Made by a program: the position numbers and the translations under genes. The notes under the pieces are model-generated. The model did no database searches. It saw only the letters and a program-made list of their open reading frames with translations, and was not told the DNA's origin. Below, in pieces: positions 6,168 to 14,630 of a DNA stretch of 17,781 nt. The stretch spans positions 1 to 17,781 of the forward strand of contig CAYHFW010000040.1 in the NCBI GenBank assembly GCA_964355975.1. The letters run 5' to 3'. The number at the start of each line of letters is the position of its first letter. The first letter of the stretch is position 1. The stretch comes from F1-60-MAGs104 sp964355975 (GTDB lineage: Bacteria > Planctomycetota > Phycisphaerae > Phycisphaerales > SM1A02).

Positions 6168-7757
6168 ATGACAGGACAGACTGACTTGATCAACCTGACG
6201 CTGCTTGAAACGCTGCTCATCGCCGCGTCGTTACTCATTGGATTGATCGGTGGCGGAATCGCCATCGGACTCTTCACGGGACGCAGCCTTCGACGCGCCA
6301 AAGAACAGGCGAGCGAACTGATCTCTAGCGCAGAGAGCGCCGCGAGCAACCGCGCGAAGGACATCCAACTTACGGCTGAACGCCAAGCCGCCGAGCGGCG
6401 CACCGAAGTCGACCGCGAGGTGAAGGCGGCATTGCACGGAATTCAAGAGGGCCAAGCGAGGAGCCAGAAGATTCAAGAGACGCTTGAGCGCAAGCTTGAG
6501 CACATCAATGACCGCGAGGTTCGACTCGACACGCAAGAGCAATCCTTGACGGCGAAGAACGAAGAGGTCAGCAAGGCGCTCGCTTCAGTGACGCAAGAGC
6601 GCGAGTCGATCCAAAGGCGCATTGGCGAGATTGCTGGACTCACCCGCGACCAAGCACGGGAGATTTTTCTTGACGACGTTCGCGCGAGCAGTCAGCGCGA
6701 AGCGGCGGTGGTCGAACAGAAGATCGTTGCCGAAGCAGAGTCGAAAGGGCGCGAAAAGGCCCGCGAAATCACACTGATGGCGATTCAGCGTTATGCCGCT
6801 GACACCGTCTCAGATTCGACGATTCGCAGCATCAAGATTGCGAGTGAAGAGATGAAGGGACGCATCATCGGCCGCGAAGGGCGCAATATTCGAGCGATCG
6901 AAAAGGCGACGGGGGTCGACATCATGATTGACGACACTCCGGGCGTCATCAGCGTCTCTTGCTTTGACCGCGTGCGTCAAGCAATCGCCGCAGAGACTCT
7001 GCAGAAGCTCGTCTCAGATGGACGCGTCCATCCGACGCGCGTCGAAGAAGTTGTTGAGCAAGTGCGGCGCGACATCGGGCAGCGCATCATCCAGCACGGC
7101 ACCGAGGCGGCGCTCGAAGCGGACATTCGCGGGCTCCATCCAAAGATCATCGAAGCGATGGGCAAGTTGCATTTTCGAACGAGCTATGGCCAGAACGTCT
7201 TGCAGCATTCGCTCGAAGTCGCATTCTTTTCGCAGATGATCGCCGACCAGTTGGGACTCAATGGTGCGATCGCGCGGCGCGCAGGATTCTTGCACGACAT
7301 CGGCAAGGCGATGGATCATGAGATGGAGGGTGGGCATCCTGCAATCGGTATGGAGTTTGCCGCGCGGCACGGCGAGAAGACAGAAGCAGTGCTCAATGCA
7401 ATTGGAGGACACCACTCCGATATCGCACCGACCACTCCGTACACGCCAATCGTCATGGCTGCAGATGCCCTCTCTGGCGCACGACCTGGCGCGCGGCGCG
7501 AGTCGATGGAGCTCTACATCAAACGGCTCGAGCAACTCGAAGCGATCGCGTATGAACAGCCATCGGTGACTGAGGCGTTTGCGGTGCAAGCTGGGCGCGA
7601 GGTTCGCGTGATCGTCGATGCGCGCAAGGCTGACGACGCAACGACCCACATGATCGCATCGGCGATCGCCAAGCGCGTTGAGAGTGAGATGACATTTCCA
7701 GGCGAGATCAAAGTCTCGGTCTTGCGCGAAGTGCGCGCAGAGGCAACGGCGCGGTAG
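6168..7757 (+). CDS. rny: Ribonuclease Y
   Basis: RNase Y is a membrane-anchored endoribonuclease that starts mRNA decay in bacteria lacking or supplementing RNase E. The 529 residues match the family length and order. A transmembrane helix spans 13-37. A long charged coiled coil runs from about 40 to 200. A KH domain follows with GRIIGREGRNIRAIE (231-245). An HD domain has H347, the catalytic pair H376-D377 (FLHDIGK), HH at 415-416 and D433. The start is set by AAAGGGG nine bases upstream and by the N-terminal anchor beginning a few residues later. It is the first gene of a probable three-gene operon with the TM2 protein and rsmA. Confidence 0.97.
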   Translation: MTGQTDLINLTLLETLLIAASLLIGLIGGGIAIGLFTGRSLRRAKEQASELISSAESAASNRAKDIQLTAERQAAERRTEVDREVKAALHGIQEGQARSQKIQETLERKLEHINDREVRLDTQEQSLTAKNEEVSKALASVTQERESIQRRIGEIAGLTRDQAREIFLDDVRASSQREAAVVEQKIVAEAESKGREKAREITLMAIQRYAADTVSDSTIRSIKIASEEMKGRIIGREGRNIRAIEKATGVDIMIDDTPGVISVSCFDRVRQAIAAETLQKLVSDGRVHPTRVEEVVEQVRRDIGQRIIQHGTEAALEADIRGLHPKIIEAMGKLHFRTSYGQNVLQHSLEVAFFSQMIADQLGLNGAIARRAGFLHDIGKAMDHEMEGGHPAIGMEFAARHGEKTEAVLNAIGGHHSDIAPTTPYTPIVMAADALSGARPGARRESMELYIKRLEQLEAIAYEQPSVTEAFAVQAGREVRVIVDARKADDATTHMIASAIAKRVESEMTFPGEIKVSVLREVRAEATAR

Positions 7758-7783
7758 CCTGACCGTCGAAGGAGCCAATACAA

Positions 7784-8119
7784 ATGGACGATTCCCCACC
7801 CGACTTTTCGACCCCCATTGCTCAGTTCACACCCGCGCAACTTGAAGAAGCGAAGAGCAAGAAAGTGGTTGCTGGAGTGCTCGGCATTTTGCTGGGCTGC
7901 TTGGGTATTCACAAATTTGTGCTCGGCTACACACAAGCGGGCATCATCATGTTGGCGGTTTCGACTGTTGGATCGGTGCTGGGGTGTTTTTTCTGCATGC
8001 CCTATGCCGCGTGGTGCGTCATGGCCATCATCGGACTTGTCGAAGGCATCAATTACCTGACCAAGAGCGACGAAGAGTTTTGCCGCGTCTACATCGCCAA
8101 CCGCCGCGCCTGGTTCTGA
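7784..8119 (+). CDS. TM2 domain-containing membrane protein
   Basis: A 111-residue small membrane protein. A hydrophilic N-terminus of about 25 residues is followed by the TM2 domain (Pfam-type): KKVVAGVLGILLGCLGIHKF (26-45), then a second, longer hydrophobic stretch (about 51-92) with PYAAWCV and GLVEGINYLT, and a short charged tail. TM2 proteins have no established biochemical role in bacteria. AAGGAG lies eight bases before the ATG. It sits 26 bp after rny and only 6 bp before rsmA, so it is almost certainly cotranscribed with both. Three to four cysteines lie in or beside the second helix. Confidence 0.88.
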   Translation: MDDSPPDFSTPIAQFTPAQLEEAKSKKVVAGVLGILLGCLGIHKFVLGYTQAGIIMLAVSTVGSVLGCFFCMPYAAWCVMAIIGLVEGINYLTKSDEEFCRVYIANRRAWF

Positions 8120-8125
8120 TCTGCC

Positions 8126-8971
8126 GTGCAGACTCTCAGTGAGATACGAGCGATGCTCGACGCGCGTGGCATTCGACCGCGCCATCGATTCGGCCAGAAT
8201 TTTCTACACGATCACAATCAGATTCGCCGACTGATTGCCCGTTCGGGGTTGCAGCCTGGAGAGTGCGTGCTCGAGGTTGGCCCTGGCACAGGCGCACTCA
8301 CTGAAGCCCTTGTTGAGGCGCAAGCCAATGTCGTCGCGTGTGAGATCGACCGCGACATGGCCGAGATTGTCACAGAGCGCGTGATTGCGAGGTCGCAGGG
8401 TCGCGTCTCGCTTGTCATCGCCGATTGTCTCGATGGAAAGCACGCGCTCTCGAACGAACTCATGTCAGAGGTTGAGCGGCGCTTCGAGGGGCGACCCTTT
8501 CGACTGATCGCAAACCTCCCCTACCAAGCGGCGACTCCATTGATGATCTTGCTCATGACGCACCGCCGCGACTGCATCGGTCAATACGTCACGATTCAAC
8601 GCGAAGTTGCAGAACGCCTCACAGCCCGACCGCGCACTGGCGCGTATGGACCTCTCTCGATCCTCTCATCATTGCTCGCGCGCGTCGAGGTCTTCGCCGA
8701 CTTGCCTCCATCGTGCTTTTGGCCAGCTCCTGAAGTCACGAGTTCGATGATCGCAATCGAGCGGCTCGAGTCGCCGCTGCCGTTTGATGCGCTCGCACTG
8801 AGCGCCTTCATGCAAACGCTTTTCACAAAGCGGCGAAAACAATTGGGATCGATCCTCGGACGCACTGGCGCGTGGCCCGACGGCATCGACGCAGCGATGC
8901 GCCCAGAAGAACTGACTCCAGTTCAAATGCTCGCGCTGATGGCGATGCGCGGCGGCGATTCAGAGCGCTGA
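8126..8971 (+). CDS. rsmA: 16S rRNA (A1518/A1519) N6-dimethyltransferase
   Basis: RsmA (KsgA) dimethylates two adjacent adenines in helix 45 of 16S rRNA late in 30S assembly, using S-adenosylmethionine. The 281 residues carry RFGQNFLHD (21-29), the SAM-binding loop EVGPGTG (50-56), the acidic E73 (CEID), D100, the catalytic NLPY (130-133), QREVAERL (158-165) and the C-terminal FTKRRKQL (233-240). The start is GTG at 8126, since MQTLSEIR is the usual beginning; the ATG at 8153 would cut it off. No Shine-Dalgarno sequence is evident, and the TM2 stop is six bases away, suggesting reinitiation. Its 3' end overlaps convergent purQ by 12 bp. Confidence 0.97.
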   Translation: MQTLSEIRAMLDARGIRPRHRFGQNFLHDHNQIRRLIARSGLQPGECVLEVGPGTGALTEALVEAQANVVACEIDRDMAEIVTERVIARSQGRVSLVIADCLDGKHALSNELMSEVERRFEGRPFRLIANLPYQAATPLMILLMTHRRDCIGQYVTIQREVAERLTARPRTGAYGPLSILSSLLARVEVFADLPPSCFWPAPEVTSSMIAIERLESPLPFDALALSAFMQTLFTKRRKQLGSILGRTGAWPDGIDAAMRPEELTPVQMLALMAMRGGDSER

Positions 8972-9805
8972 GACGCCCAGTTCAAAGTGGGCGCCGCGCT
9001 GATCACTTCGCACCCACTTCACAGCGTTCTTGAAGATGCGAAGCCCCAGCGGTTCGTGTGCGCGCGTCGATGGGTCGATGCGTGTCCACTGCGGATGCTG
9101 CGTCCAGCGCGTCGCGCGCTCTGGATGCGGCATCAGTCCGAAGATCAATCCTGAAGGATCGCAGATGCCAGCGATCGCACCGACCGATCCATTGAAATTG
9201 TCACTCGCCGCATAGCGAATCGCGACCTGCCCTGCTGCTTCGAGCCTCTCGACCACCGACGGCGCGGCAACGAACCTTCCCTCGCCGTGCGCGCTTGGTA
9301 GCAGATTGTCGGGCGCGTTCACATGCACCCCCTTCGTCCAGATGCAGAGGGTGTCTTGCGGAATCTCAACTGGCGTCCAGCGATCGACGAAGCGCGCAGA
9401 AACATTGTTTGCAAGCGCGACGGTTGCGGGCGCGGCATGCTCAGCCCACTGATCGCGGCTGCCCGCTGGCCCTGGCAACAATCCGGCCTGCACCGCGATC
9501 TGAAATCCATTGCATGGACAAATCATTGGCACGCCTCGCACCACCGCATCACGCAGCGCTGGGTAAATCGATTTTGCGATCAGCGCGCCCATGATGCGCC
9601 CTGCAGCAATGTCATCGCCGAAACTAAATCCACCGGGAAGTCCGATCAGGTCGTACGAATCGATCAGCGATGGATTGCGCATCAATGTCTGCAACAACTC
9701 CGTGTGTGGCTGTGCACCGGCCGCAGTAAACGCCGCGCACAACTCAAGGTCACAGTTGATGCCTGGAGCGGTGATGACAAGTGCGCGTGGCTGTGGTGCT
9801 TTCAT
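8960..9805 (-). CDS. purQ: FGAM synthase glutaminase subunit PurQ
   Basis: PurQ is the class I glutamine amidotransferase that frees ammonia for PurL in the fourth step of purine synthesis. The 281 residues show GGFSFGDD (58-65), the nucleophile C98 in CPCNGFQ, and the His-Glu pair H227/E229 in MPHPER. It is longer than the roughly 230-residue Bacillus type, with extra sequence around 110-175 and 231-252. The start at 9805 is chosen because its ATG overlaps the purL stop as ATGA and GGAG lies four bases upstream; an in-frame ATG at 9823 would reach further into purL. Translation is probably coupled to purL. Confidence 0.95.
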   Translation of the reverse strand: MKAPQPRALVITAPGINCDLELCAAFTAAGAQPHTELLQTLMRNPSLIDSYDLIGLPGGFSFGDDIAAGRIMGALIAKSIYPALRDAVVRGVPMICPCNGFQIAVQAGLLPGPAGSRDQWAEHAAPATVALANNVSARFVDRWTPVEIPQDTLCIWTKGVHVNAPDNLLPSAHGEGRFVAAPSVVERLEAAGQVAIRYAASDNFNGSVGAIAGICDPSGLIFGLMPHPERATRWTQHPQWTRIDPSTRAHEPLGLRIFKNAVKWVRSDQRGAHFELGVSAL

Positions 9806-12800
9806 GCAGCTCCAGTCGCCCATGCGGCGCGAAGAGTGTCGAGCGTGGTGGCCGCAAGCACTTGCGCTTGCTGCATGAGTCGAAGTTCACTCGTTTCATT
9901 CGTTGCGCCGATCACTGCGTGAGCAATCTGTGCTGCGGCGAAATGTGCACAGACACTTGCGACATCGCATTCCTTCACTTCGAGAACGTAACGCGATGGA
10001 TCTTCAGCAAAGGCGAGCGCGTGCGCATCGACCGCCCTGTCGTCGCCAAGCGTGGGCAACTTCGAGAGGTCGACGTCGACGCCAATGCCGCCGGCGAATG
10101 CCATCTCTGCGAGCGCGACTGCGACCCCACCCTCACTGCAATCATGTGCGCTGCGCACCCAGTTCATCGCAATCGCGTGCGCAACTGCTGCGGCGACTTT
10201 CGGCGCGCCAATCAAGTCGACCATCGGCATCTCGAGCGTGCCCGCTTCGTCAGACTGTGCAATGAGCGCCGCGTGCGATCCGCCCATGCGCGATGAAGTT
10301 GTGCCGATCATGATGATCGCGCTGCCCACGTGCTTCAAGTCCATCGTGCAGGATCTGTTGATGTCAGTCACGATTGCGAATCCACTGATCAACAATGTTG
10401 GCGGAATCTGAATCGTCTTGCCTTCGTCAGTCACGAACTGATTGTTGAGGCTGTCCTTGCCTGAGATGAATGGAGTGCGATATGCCTTGGCGGCGTCGTA
10501 ACACGCCCACGCCGCCCGCACGAGCGCGCCCATGTTTCTCGCATCGCGGCACGATGGCCAGCAGAAGTTGTCAAGAATCGCAATGCGCGTCGGATCTGCT
10601 CCGACACACACAAGATTTCGGATGCACTCGTCGATTGCGGCGAGCCCCATCACATAGGGATCGCGCGCGAGTCCAGTGGCGAGTCCATTTGCAATTGCGA
10701 GTCCGCGCACGCTTCCAGCGACTGGCGCAATCACTGCCCCATCACCAGGACCGCCTGAGCCGATACCGACGAGTGGCTTCACAACTGAAGTCCCCTGCAC
10801 CTCGTGGTCGTACTGGCGAATGATCCACTCTTTGCTCGCGATGTTTGGATGTGCCAGCAGCGAGCAGAGCATCTGCGCAATCGATGCAGTCGCGCCGGCG
10901 CTGTCGGTGCGAGTGGTCGCGATACGCGATCCAGCGAACTTTGCATTCTCGCGCGACCAATCCTCATCCCACACCGCTTCGCGAACGGGCGATGGGATTC
11001 CTGCATGCAAGAACTTCGTGTCGAGTCGGCCGACTTCACTTCCGTGCCACAGCAGAATGATGTTCTGATCGGGCGTTCCAAACGTGCCCAGCGCGCACAT
11101 CTCAACGCTGTGCAGTTCGCAGATCGACGCGAGCGCGGCAAGATTTTCTTGCGGCACTGCGAGCACGAGCCGCTCTTGTGCCTCGCTAATCCAGATTTCT
11201 GTTGGCGACATTCCTGTGTATTTCACAGGCGCGCGGTCAAGATGCACTTCTGCTCCGATTGATGCACCCATCTCTCCGACCGCGCTCGAGAAGCCGCCGG
11301 CGCCGCAGTCGGTCAAGCCGTGATAGAGACATCCCTGCGCGTGATCGCGCGCTGCAAGAATTGCATCGAGCGCGCTCTTCTCAGTGATCGCATTTCCGAT
11401 CTGCACTGCGTGACTGAACTCGTCGGCGTGCGTGTCGGTCAACTCTGCGCTTGAGAATGTTGCGCCGTGAATTCCATCCCGACCAGTTCGGCCGCCGATC
11501 GCAACGATGACGTCTCCATTTTCAACTCTGCCGTGCGTTCGGTTGCGCGGCATGATGCCGATGCAACCCGCGTACACAAGTGGATTGCCGACATATCGAT
11601 CGTCAAACCACACAGCACCGTTGAGCGTTGGAATGCCCATGCGGTTTCCATAATCACGGATTCCCGCAACGACTTGCGAGAGGATGCGCGTTGGAGCGAT
11701 GCACCCGCGCGGAATATGTTTCAGATCACCATTGGCGACACAGAAGACATCGGTCGACGCGATCGGTTTCGCTCCCTGACCAGTGCCGATGATGTCGCGG
11801 ATGCATCCACCGATGCCGGTCGCCGCACCGCCGTATGGTTCAATCGCGCTTGGATGATTGTGCGTCTCGACCTTGAAGCAGACTGCGTGGTCATCGTCGA
11901 ATGCGATCACTCCAGAGTTGTCGACGAAGACCGAGAGACACCAATCGATCGGTGGCAACGCTGTGTTCACACCGGGCCCAGTGAGCAGCGTGTTGGTGCC
12001 CATGAGTTCGTGGGTGGCCGCGGCAACAGTCGTCTTGAGCAAGTTTCGAATCGTGACCGAGCCATCGCCATTCGATTCGTGCCCTGGACGCGCGTGCGCA
12101 CCACACTGTTCGCCGCTGTACCGAATCGTCGACTTCAGCGTCTTGTGCACACAATGCTCGCTCCAGGTCTGCGCGATCGTCTCGAGTTCGATCTCGCGCG
12201 GATCTCGACCGAGCCGCTTGTATTCAGATTGAATCGCCTGCATCTCTTCGCGCGAAAGAAACAGATGTGCATCGCGAGAGAGCGTGTCGAGCGCCGCGCC
12301 ATCGAGCGCGCGCACTGCGACCTCTCGAACATTCAATGCGTACGCGCTGCCGTGAGGAAACGAACTGGGATGGTGCGGCTCATCAAACACAGCCTGAATG
12401 ACGGGGTTTGCGGCGTGCTGTTCAACGATTGCACGCGCGGACTCTTTCGAAACGCCCCAGAAGTCGAAGCGCGCTCCAGTGCGCACTTCGATCTCATCCC
12501 CAAGCAACGCCTTCGCTGCCGCGCGCACGCTCTCAGCTGCGGGATCCATCACCCCTGGCAGCGGATGCACTTCGACAATCGCATCGGGCAGTAGTTCGTC
12601 GTGCGAGGCGGGTCCACTCTTGGCCCCGTGCACGCGTTTCCAACTCCACACCTGCGTTACTGGGTCTGCGAGCAACTCACGCGCGAGGCGATTGCACTCG
12701 TTGGCGTCGAGCGCGCCATCCACTAGATAGACCGCTGAGTGTGCGATTCGCGCGTGCTTTACCCCCGCTGCGCGTGCAAGTGCATCACCACGCGGATCGC

Positions 12801-12852
12801 GCTGATCCTGCGCCGCACGCACTTCAAAGCGAACGATTTCTCCCATCGACAT
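9802..12852 (-). CDS. purL: FGAM synthase, fused PurS-PurS-PurL
   Basis: Phosphoribosylformylglycinamidine synthase turns FGAR, ATP and glutamine-derived ammonia into FGAM. The 1016 residues exceed the roughly 740 of small PurL but lack the C-terminal glutaminase of the 1300-residue large form; purQ supplies that function. Two PurS-like repeats fill the N-terminus (about 5-72 and 91-156). The linker and PurL core follow, with TWSEHCVHKT (229-238), VETHNHPSAIEPYGGAATG (328-346) and the second ATP-grasp-like half with GIGSGGPGDG (696-705), PFISGKDSLNN (794-804) and DCSEGG (904-909). No Shine-Dalgarno sequence precedes the ATG, but TAGTAT ends six bases upstream, suggesting a leaderless mRNA. 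It begins 27 bp after a porin gene. Confidence 0.96.
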   Translation of the reverse strand: MSMGEIVRFEVRAAQDQRDPRGDALARAAGVKHARIAHSAVYLVDGALDANECNRLARELLADPVTQVWSWKRVHGAKSGPASHDELLPDAIVEVHPLPGVMDPAAESVRAAAKALLGDEIEVRTGARFDFWGVSKESARAIVEQHAANPVIQAVFDEPHHPSSFPHGSAYALNVREVAVRALDGAALDTLSRDAHLFLSREEMQAIQSEYKRLGRDPREIELETIAQTWSEHCVHKTLKSTIRYSGEQCGAHARPGHESNGDGSVTIRNLLKTTVAAATHELMGTNTLLTGPGVNTALPPIDWCLSVFVDNSGVIAFDDDHAVCFKVETHNHPSAIEPYGGAATGIGGCIRDIIGTGQGAKPIASTDVFCVANGDLKHIPRGCIAPTRILSQVVAGIRDYGNRMGIPTLNGAVWFDDRYVGNPLVYAGCIGIMPRNRTHGRVENGDVIVAIGGRTGRDGIHGATFSSAELTDTHADEFSHAVQIGNAITEKSALDAILAARDHAQGCLYHGLTDCGAGGFSSAVGEMGASIGAEVHLDRAPVKYTGMSPTEIWISEAQERLVLAVPQENLAALASICELHSVEMCALGTFGTPDQNIILLWHGSEVGRLDTKFLHAGIPSPVREAVWDEDWSRENAKFAGSRIATTRTDSAGATASIAQMLCSLLAHPNIASKEWIIRQYDHEVQGTSVVKPLVGIGSGGPGDGAVIAPVAGSVRGLAIANGLATGLARDPYVMGLAAIDECIRNLVCVGADPTRIAILDNFCWPSCRDARNMGALVRAAWACYDAAKAYRTPFISGKDSLNNQFVTDEGKTIQIPPTLLISGFAIVTDINRSCTMDLKHVGSAIIMIGTTSSRMGGSHAALIAQSDEAGTLEMPMVDLIGAPKVAAAVAHAIAMNWVRSAHDCSEGGVAVALAEMAFAGGIGVDVDLSKLPTLGDDRAVDAHALAFAEDPSRYVLEVKECDVASVCAHFAAAQIAHAVIGATNETSELRLMQQAQVLAATTLDTLRAAWATGAA

Positions 12853-12858
12853 GATGCG

Positions 12859-12864
12859 ATACTA
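12859..12864 (-). promoter_or_regulatory. Candidate -10 box for leaderless purL mRNA
   Basis: TAGTAT, five of six matches to TATAAT, ends exactly six bases before the purL ATG, placing a transcription start on the first base of the start codon. No good -35 box is visible at 16-18 bases; the upstream sequence is the end of the porin gene. The same hexamer and spacing precede holA. Confidence 0.4.
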
Positions 12865-12879
12865 GCGATTCACGCCGGC

Positions 12880-14484
12880 TCAAAAGAGCAATTGCATCTG
12901 CGCGCGAACGACGAATTCGTCCGACTCCGAGATACGCCATCCAGTCGCTGGCACTGCATAGGCGGGATAAATCGGCGTGAAGCCATACCCAAAATCGGTC
13001 GTGATCTTGACATCTTGACCATCGAGGTAGTAGTTCACTCCAACCGTCAACAGATCCATGTGGTGTTGCTGAAAGAGATAGTTGTCCACGGCATTGCCGA
13101 GCAGCGCAGACTCACCAGAATTGGATGCCGTCGTATGCATGTACTCGTACCGAGAAAACACTTCCCACTTTGGCGCGAGATACATCGCCGCTTGCAGAGT
13201 AAATCCGAGTGCGTTGACCTCGCCTGCGTCGACGTAGGTCGCTCCACCGAAATTCTGCTGCAAGTATGCGGCGTTTGAATTCACATAGTTGTAGTAAGCA
13301 CTCGCAAAGAGCGATGCCCCACCAAACTGCCAGGTGAAATCGGTGGTGAAGCCGATCCAACCGTTGCTGTTTGAATCGGTACCGGCATCAGAAGTCAGCG
13401 GAAGTGACTCGTTGGGCTTTGTCACCTGTGCGTTCAAGGCAACTCCCCAGAGCCATCCTGGTTCGCTTCCGTCTGGGCTGGTGAACTGATCAAACTGTGC
13501 CCAACCGCCCGAGCCCTTCCAGTCGAACCGTGTTGTCAATCCCCATGAAACAGTCTGCGCATCCCACGATGAATTCATCGGCTGAGAGCCCACCACCTGC
13601 GCGGGACCCGCAATCATGTCGGTGCCTCCGTCATTCACCGAGAAACGCCAGCGCGCCTCGTTCGAGAGATACTCAAGCTCGAGCCCCTGCGTGTAGCCCA
13701 TTCCGTAGTGCAACGAGACGAGCGAGCGGTCGACCGCCATCTGAAACTGCTCGAGAACCAAGAACTCGCGACCGAATGGGGCACGAAACTGACCGACTCG
13801 AATCGACCAATCGTCGGTGAGATTGACGCGCACCCATGCATCGAGCAACTGGATTCCCCCAGCTGTCGAATTCGTAATGAACGGCTGTGGATTCGGCGTC
13901 GCACCGGGATTTCCAACCCGCACTCCCATATCTTGGTTCTGCGTAAAAATCCCCTTAATCATGTACTGAATGTCGGGCGAGATCACATGTCCCTGCGCCC
14001 ACAGTTCTGTGTTTTGGACATCGAAACCAGTTCGATTGCCAACTTGGTCGTACTTGATTCGTGCCCCTGGTGCAATCTCGGTTGGCGCGACATATGGCGC
14101 ACGCTGCGCGCTCCACACCCAGCGCGCTTGAATGAGTCCACCGACTTCCAATCGAAAGCGATTGTCTGGGCTCGCAATGAAAAATCCGTTGTCCCATCCT
14201 GCTGTTGCACCCGTTGATTGCAGTGATGTGCGCATCGCGCTATCTGACAAGACATCTTGCACCAGCGCGCGAACTTCTGCGGCGCGTTCTTCAGTGAGCC
14301 ACTGATCTCCACTTTGTGCTTTGAGGTCGACGACTTGCGCTTGCAAATCTGCGTTGCGCTTCTCGAGGGTCTCGAGACGACGCGCCATGTCATCGATCTG
14401 TCGGCTGGTCTGATCAGGTACGCCCGACTGGACGACCGCGGCCGAGAGCAAGCACTTCGCAACGATGAGAGGGGTCAGCACCAT
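12880..14484 (-). CDS. Outer-membrane porin with N-terminal helical segment (paralogue 1)
   Basis: A 534-residue porin-like protein. A hydrophobic leader (1 to about 20) is followed by a short coiled coil (about 28-58, RQIDDMARRLETLEKRNADL). A helical segment LTEERAAEVRALVQDVL (63-79) runs up to GATAGWDNGFFIAS. The rest alternates polar and aromatic residues typical of beta strands, with GGIQLLDAWVRVNLTDDWSI and VGQFRAPFGREFL, as in phosphate-selective porin (OprP/OprO-like) families. It ends in LLF, the aromatic C-terminus of outer-membrane barrels. It is a clear paralogue of the next gene upstream. The transported solute cannot be inferred. The signal peptide is less classical than that of its paralogue, and no Shine-Dalgarno sequence or convincing promoter precedes it. 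Confidence 0.85.
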   Translation of the reverse strand: MVLTPLIVAKCLLSAAVVQSGVPDQTSRQIDDMARRLETLEKRNADLQAQVVDLKAQSGDQWLTEERAAEVRALVQDVLSDSAMRTSLQSTGATAGWDNGFFIASPDNRFRLEVGGLIQARWVWSAQRAPYVAPTEIAPGARIKYDQVGNRTGFDVQNTELWAQGHVISPDIQYMIKGIFTQNQDMGVRVGNPGATPNPQPFITNSTAGGIQLLDAWVRVNLTDDWSIRVGQFRAPFGREFLVLEQFQMAVDRSLVSLHYGMGYTQGLELEYLSNEARWRFSVNDGGTDMIAGPAQVVGSQPMNSSWDAQTVSWGLTTRFDWKGSGGWAQFDQFTSPDGSEPGWLWGVALNAQVTKPNESLPLTSDAGTDSNSNGWIGFTTDFTWQFGGASLFASAYYNYVNSNAAYLQQNFGGATYVDAGEVNALGFTLQAAMYLAPKWEVFSRYEYMHTTASNSGESALLGNAVDNYLFQQHHMDLLTVGVNYYLDGQDVKITTDFGYGFTPIYPAYAVPATGWRISESDEFVVRAQMQLLF

Positions 14485-14530
14485 AACTGATCGGCAATGC
14501 TAACGAACCAATGCAGAAGATGTTGAAATG

Positions 14531-14559
14531 AAAAAGGGCCGACCCTTTCGGATCGGCCC
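14531..14559 (-). terminator. Strong intrinsic terminator after porin 2
   Basis: In minus-strand RNA a 10-bp stem (arms GGGCCGAUCC and GGGUCGGCCC) closes a GAAA tetraloop and is followed by UUUUU. The single non-Watson-Crick pair is U-G in minus RNA but C/A on the plus strand, so it is built for leftward transcription. It separates the two porin genes, about 70 bases after the porin 2 stop and 46 bases before the porin 1 start. Confidence 0.92.
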
Positions 14560-14575
14560 CTTGCGTCTCAATCAA

Positions 14576-14601
14576 GTTGATTGGAGATTGCTCCAACCAA
14601 C
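14576..14601 (-). other. 3' UTR hairpin of porin 2
   Basis: An 11-bp stem with a four-base loop lies between the porin 2 stop and the terminator. Inner arms are TTGGAG/CTCCAA and outer arms GTTG/CAAC. The pair between them is A/C on the plus strand but U-G in minus RNA. It is not followed by a U-run. It overlaps an alternative palindrome, CAATCAAGTTGATTG (14569-14583). It may stabilise the porin mRNA. Confidence 0.55.
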
Positions 14602-14630
14602 AACAAACCATCACTCAAGTTCGTGTCAAC

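Noticed and set aside
11467..12594. 375-codon plus-strand frame opposite purL
   Set aside because: It is wholly antisense to conserved PurL motifs and shows no domain; long antisense frames are expected with this GC-rich codon use.
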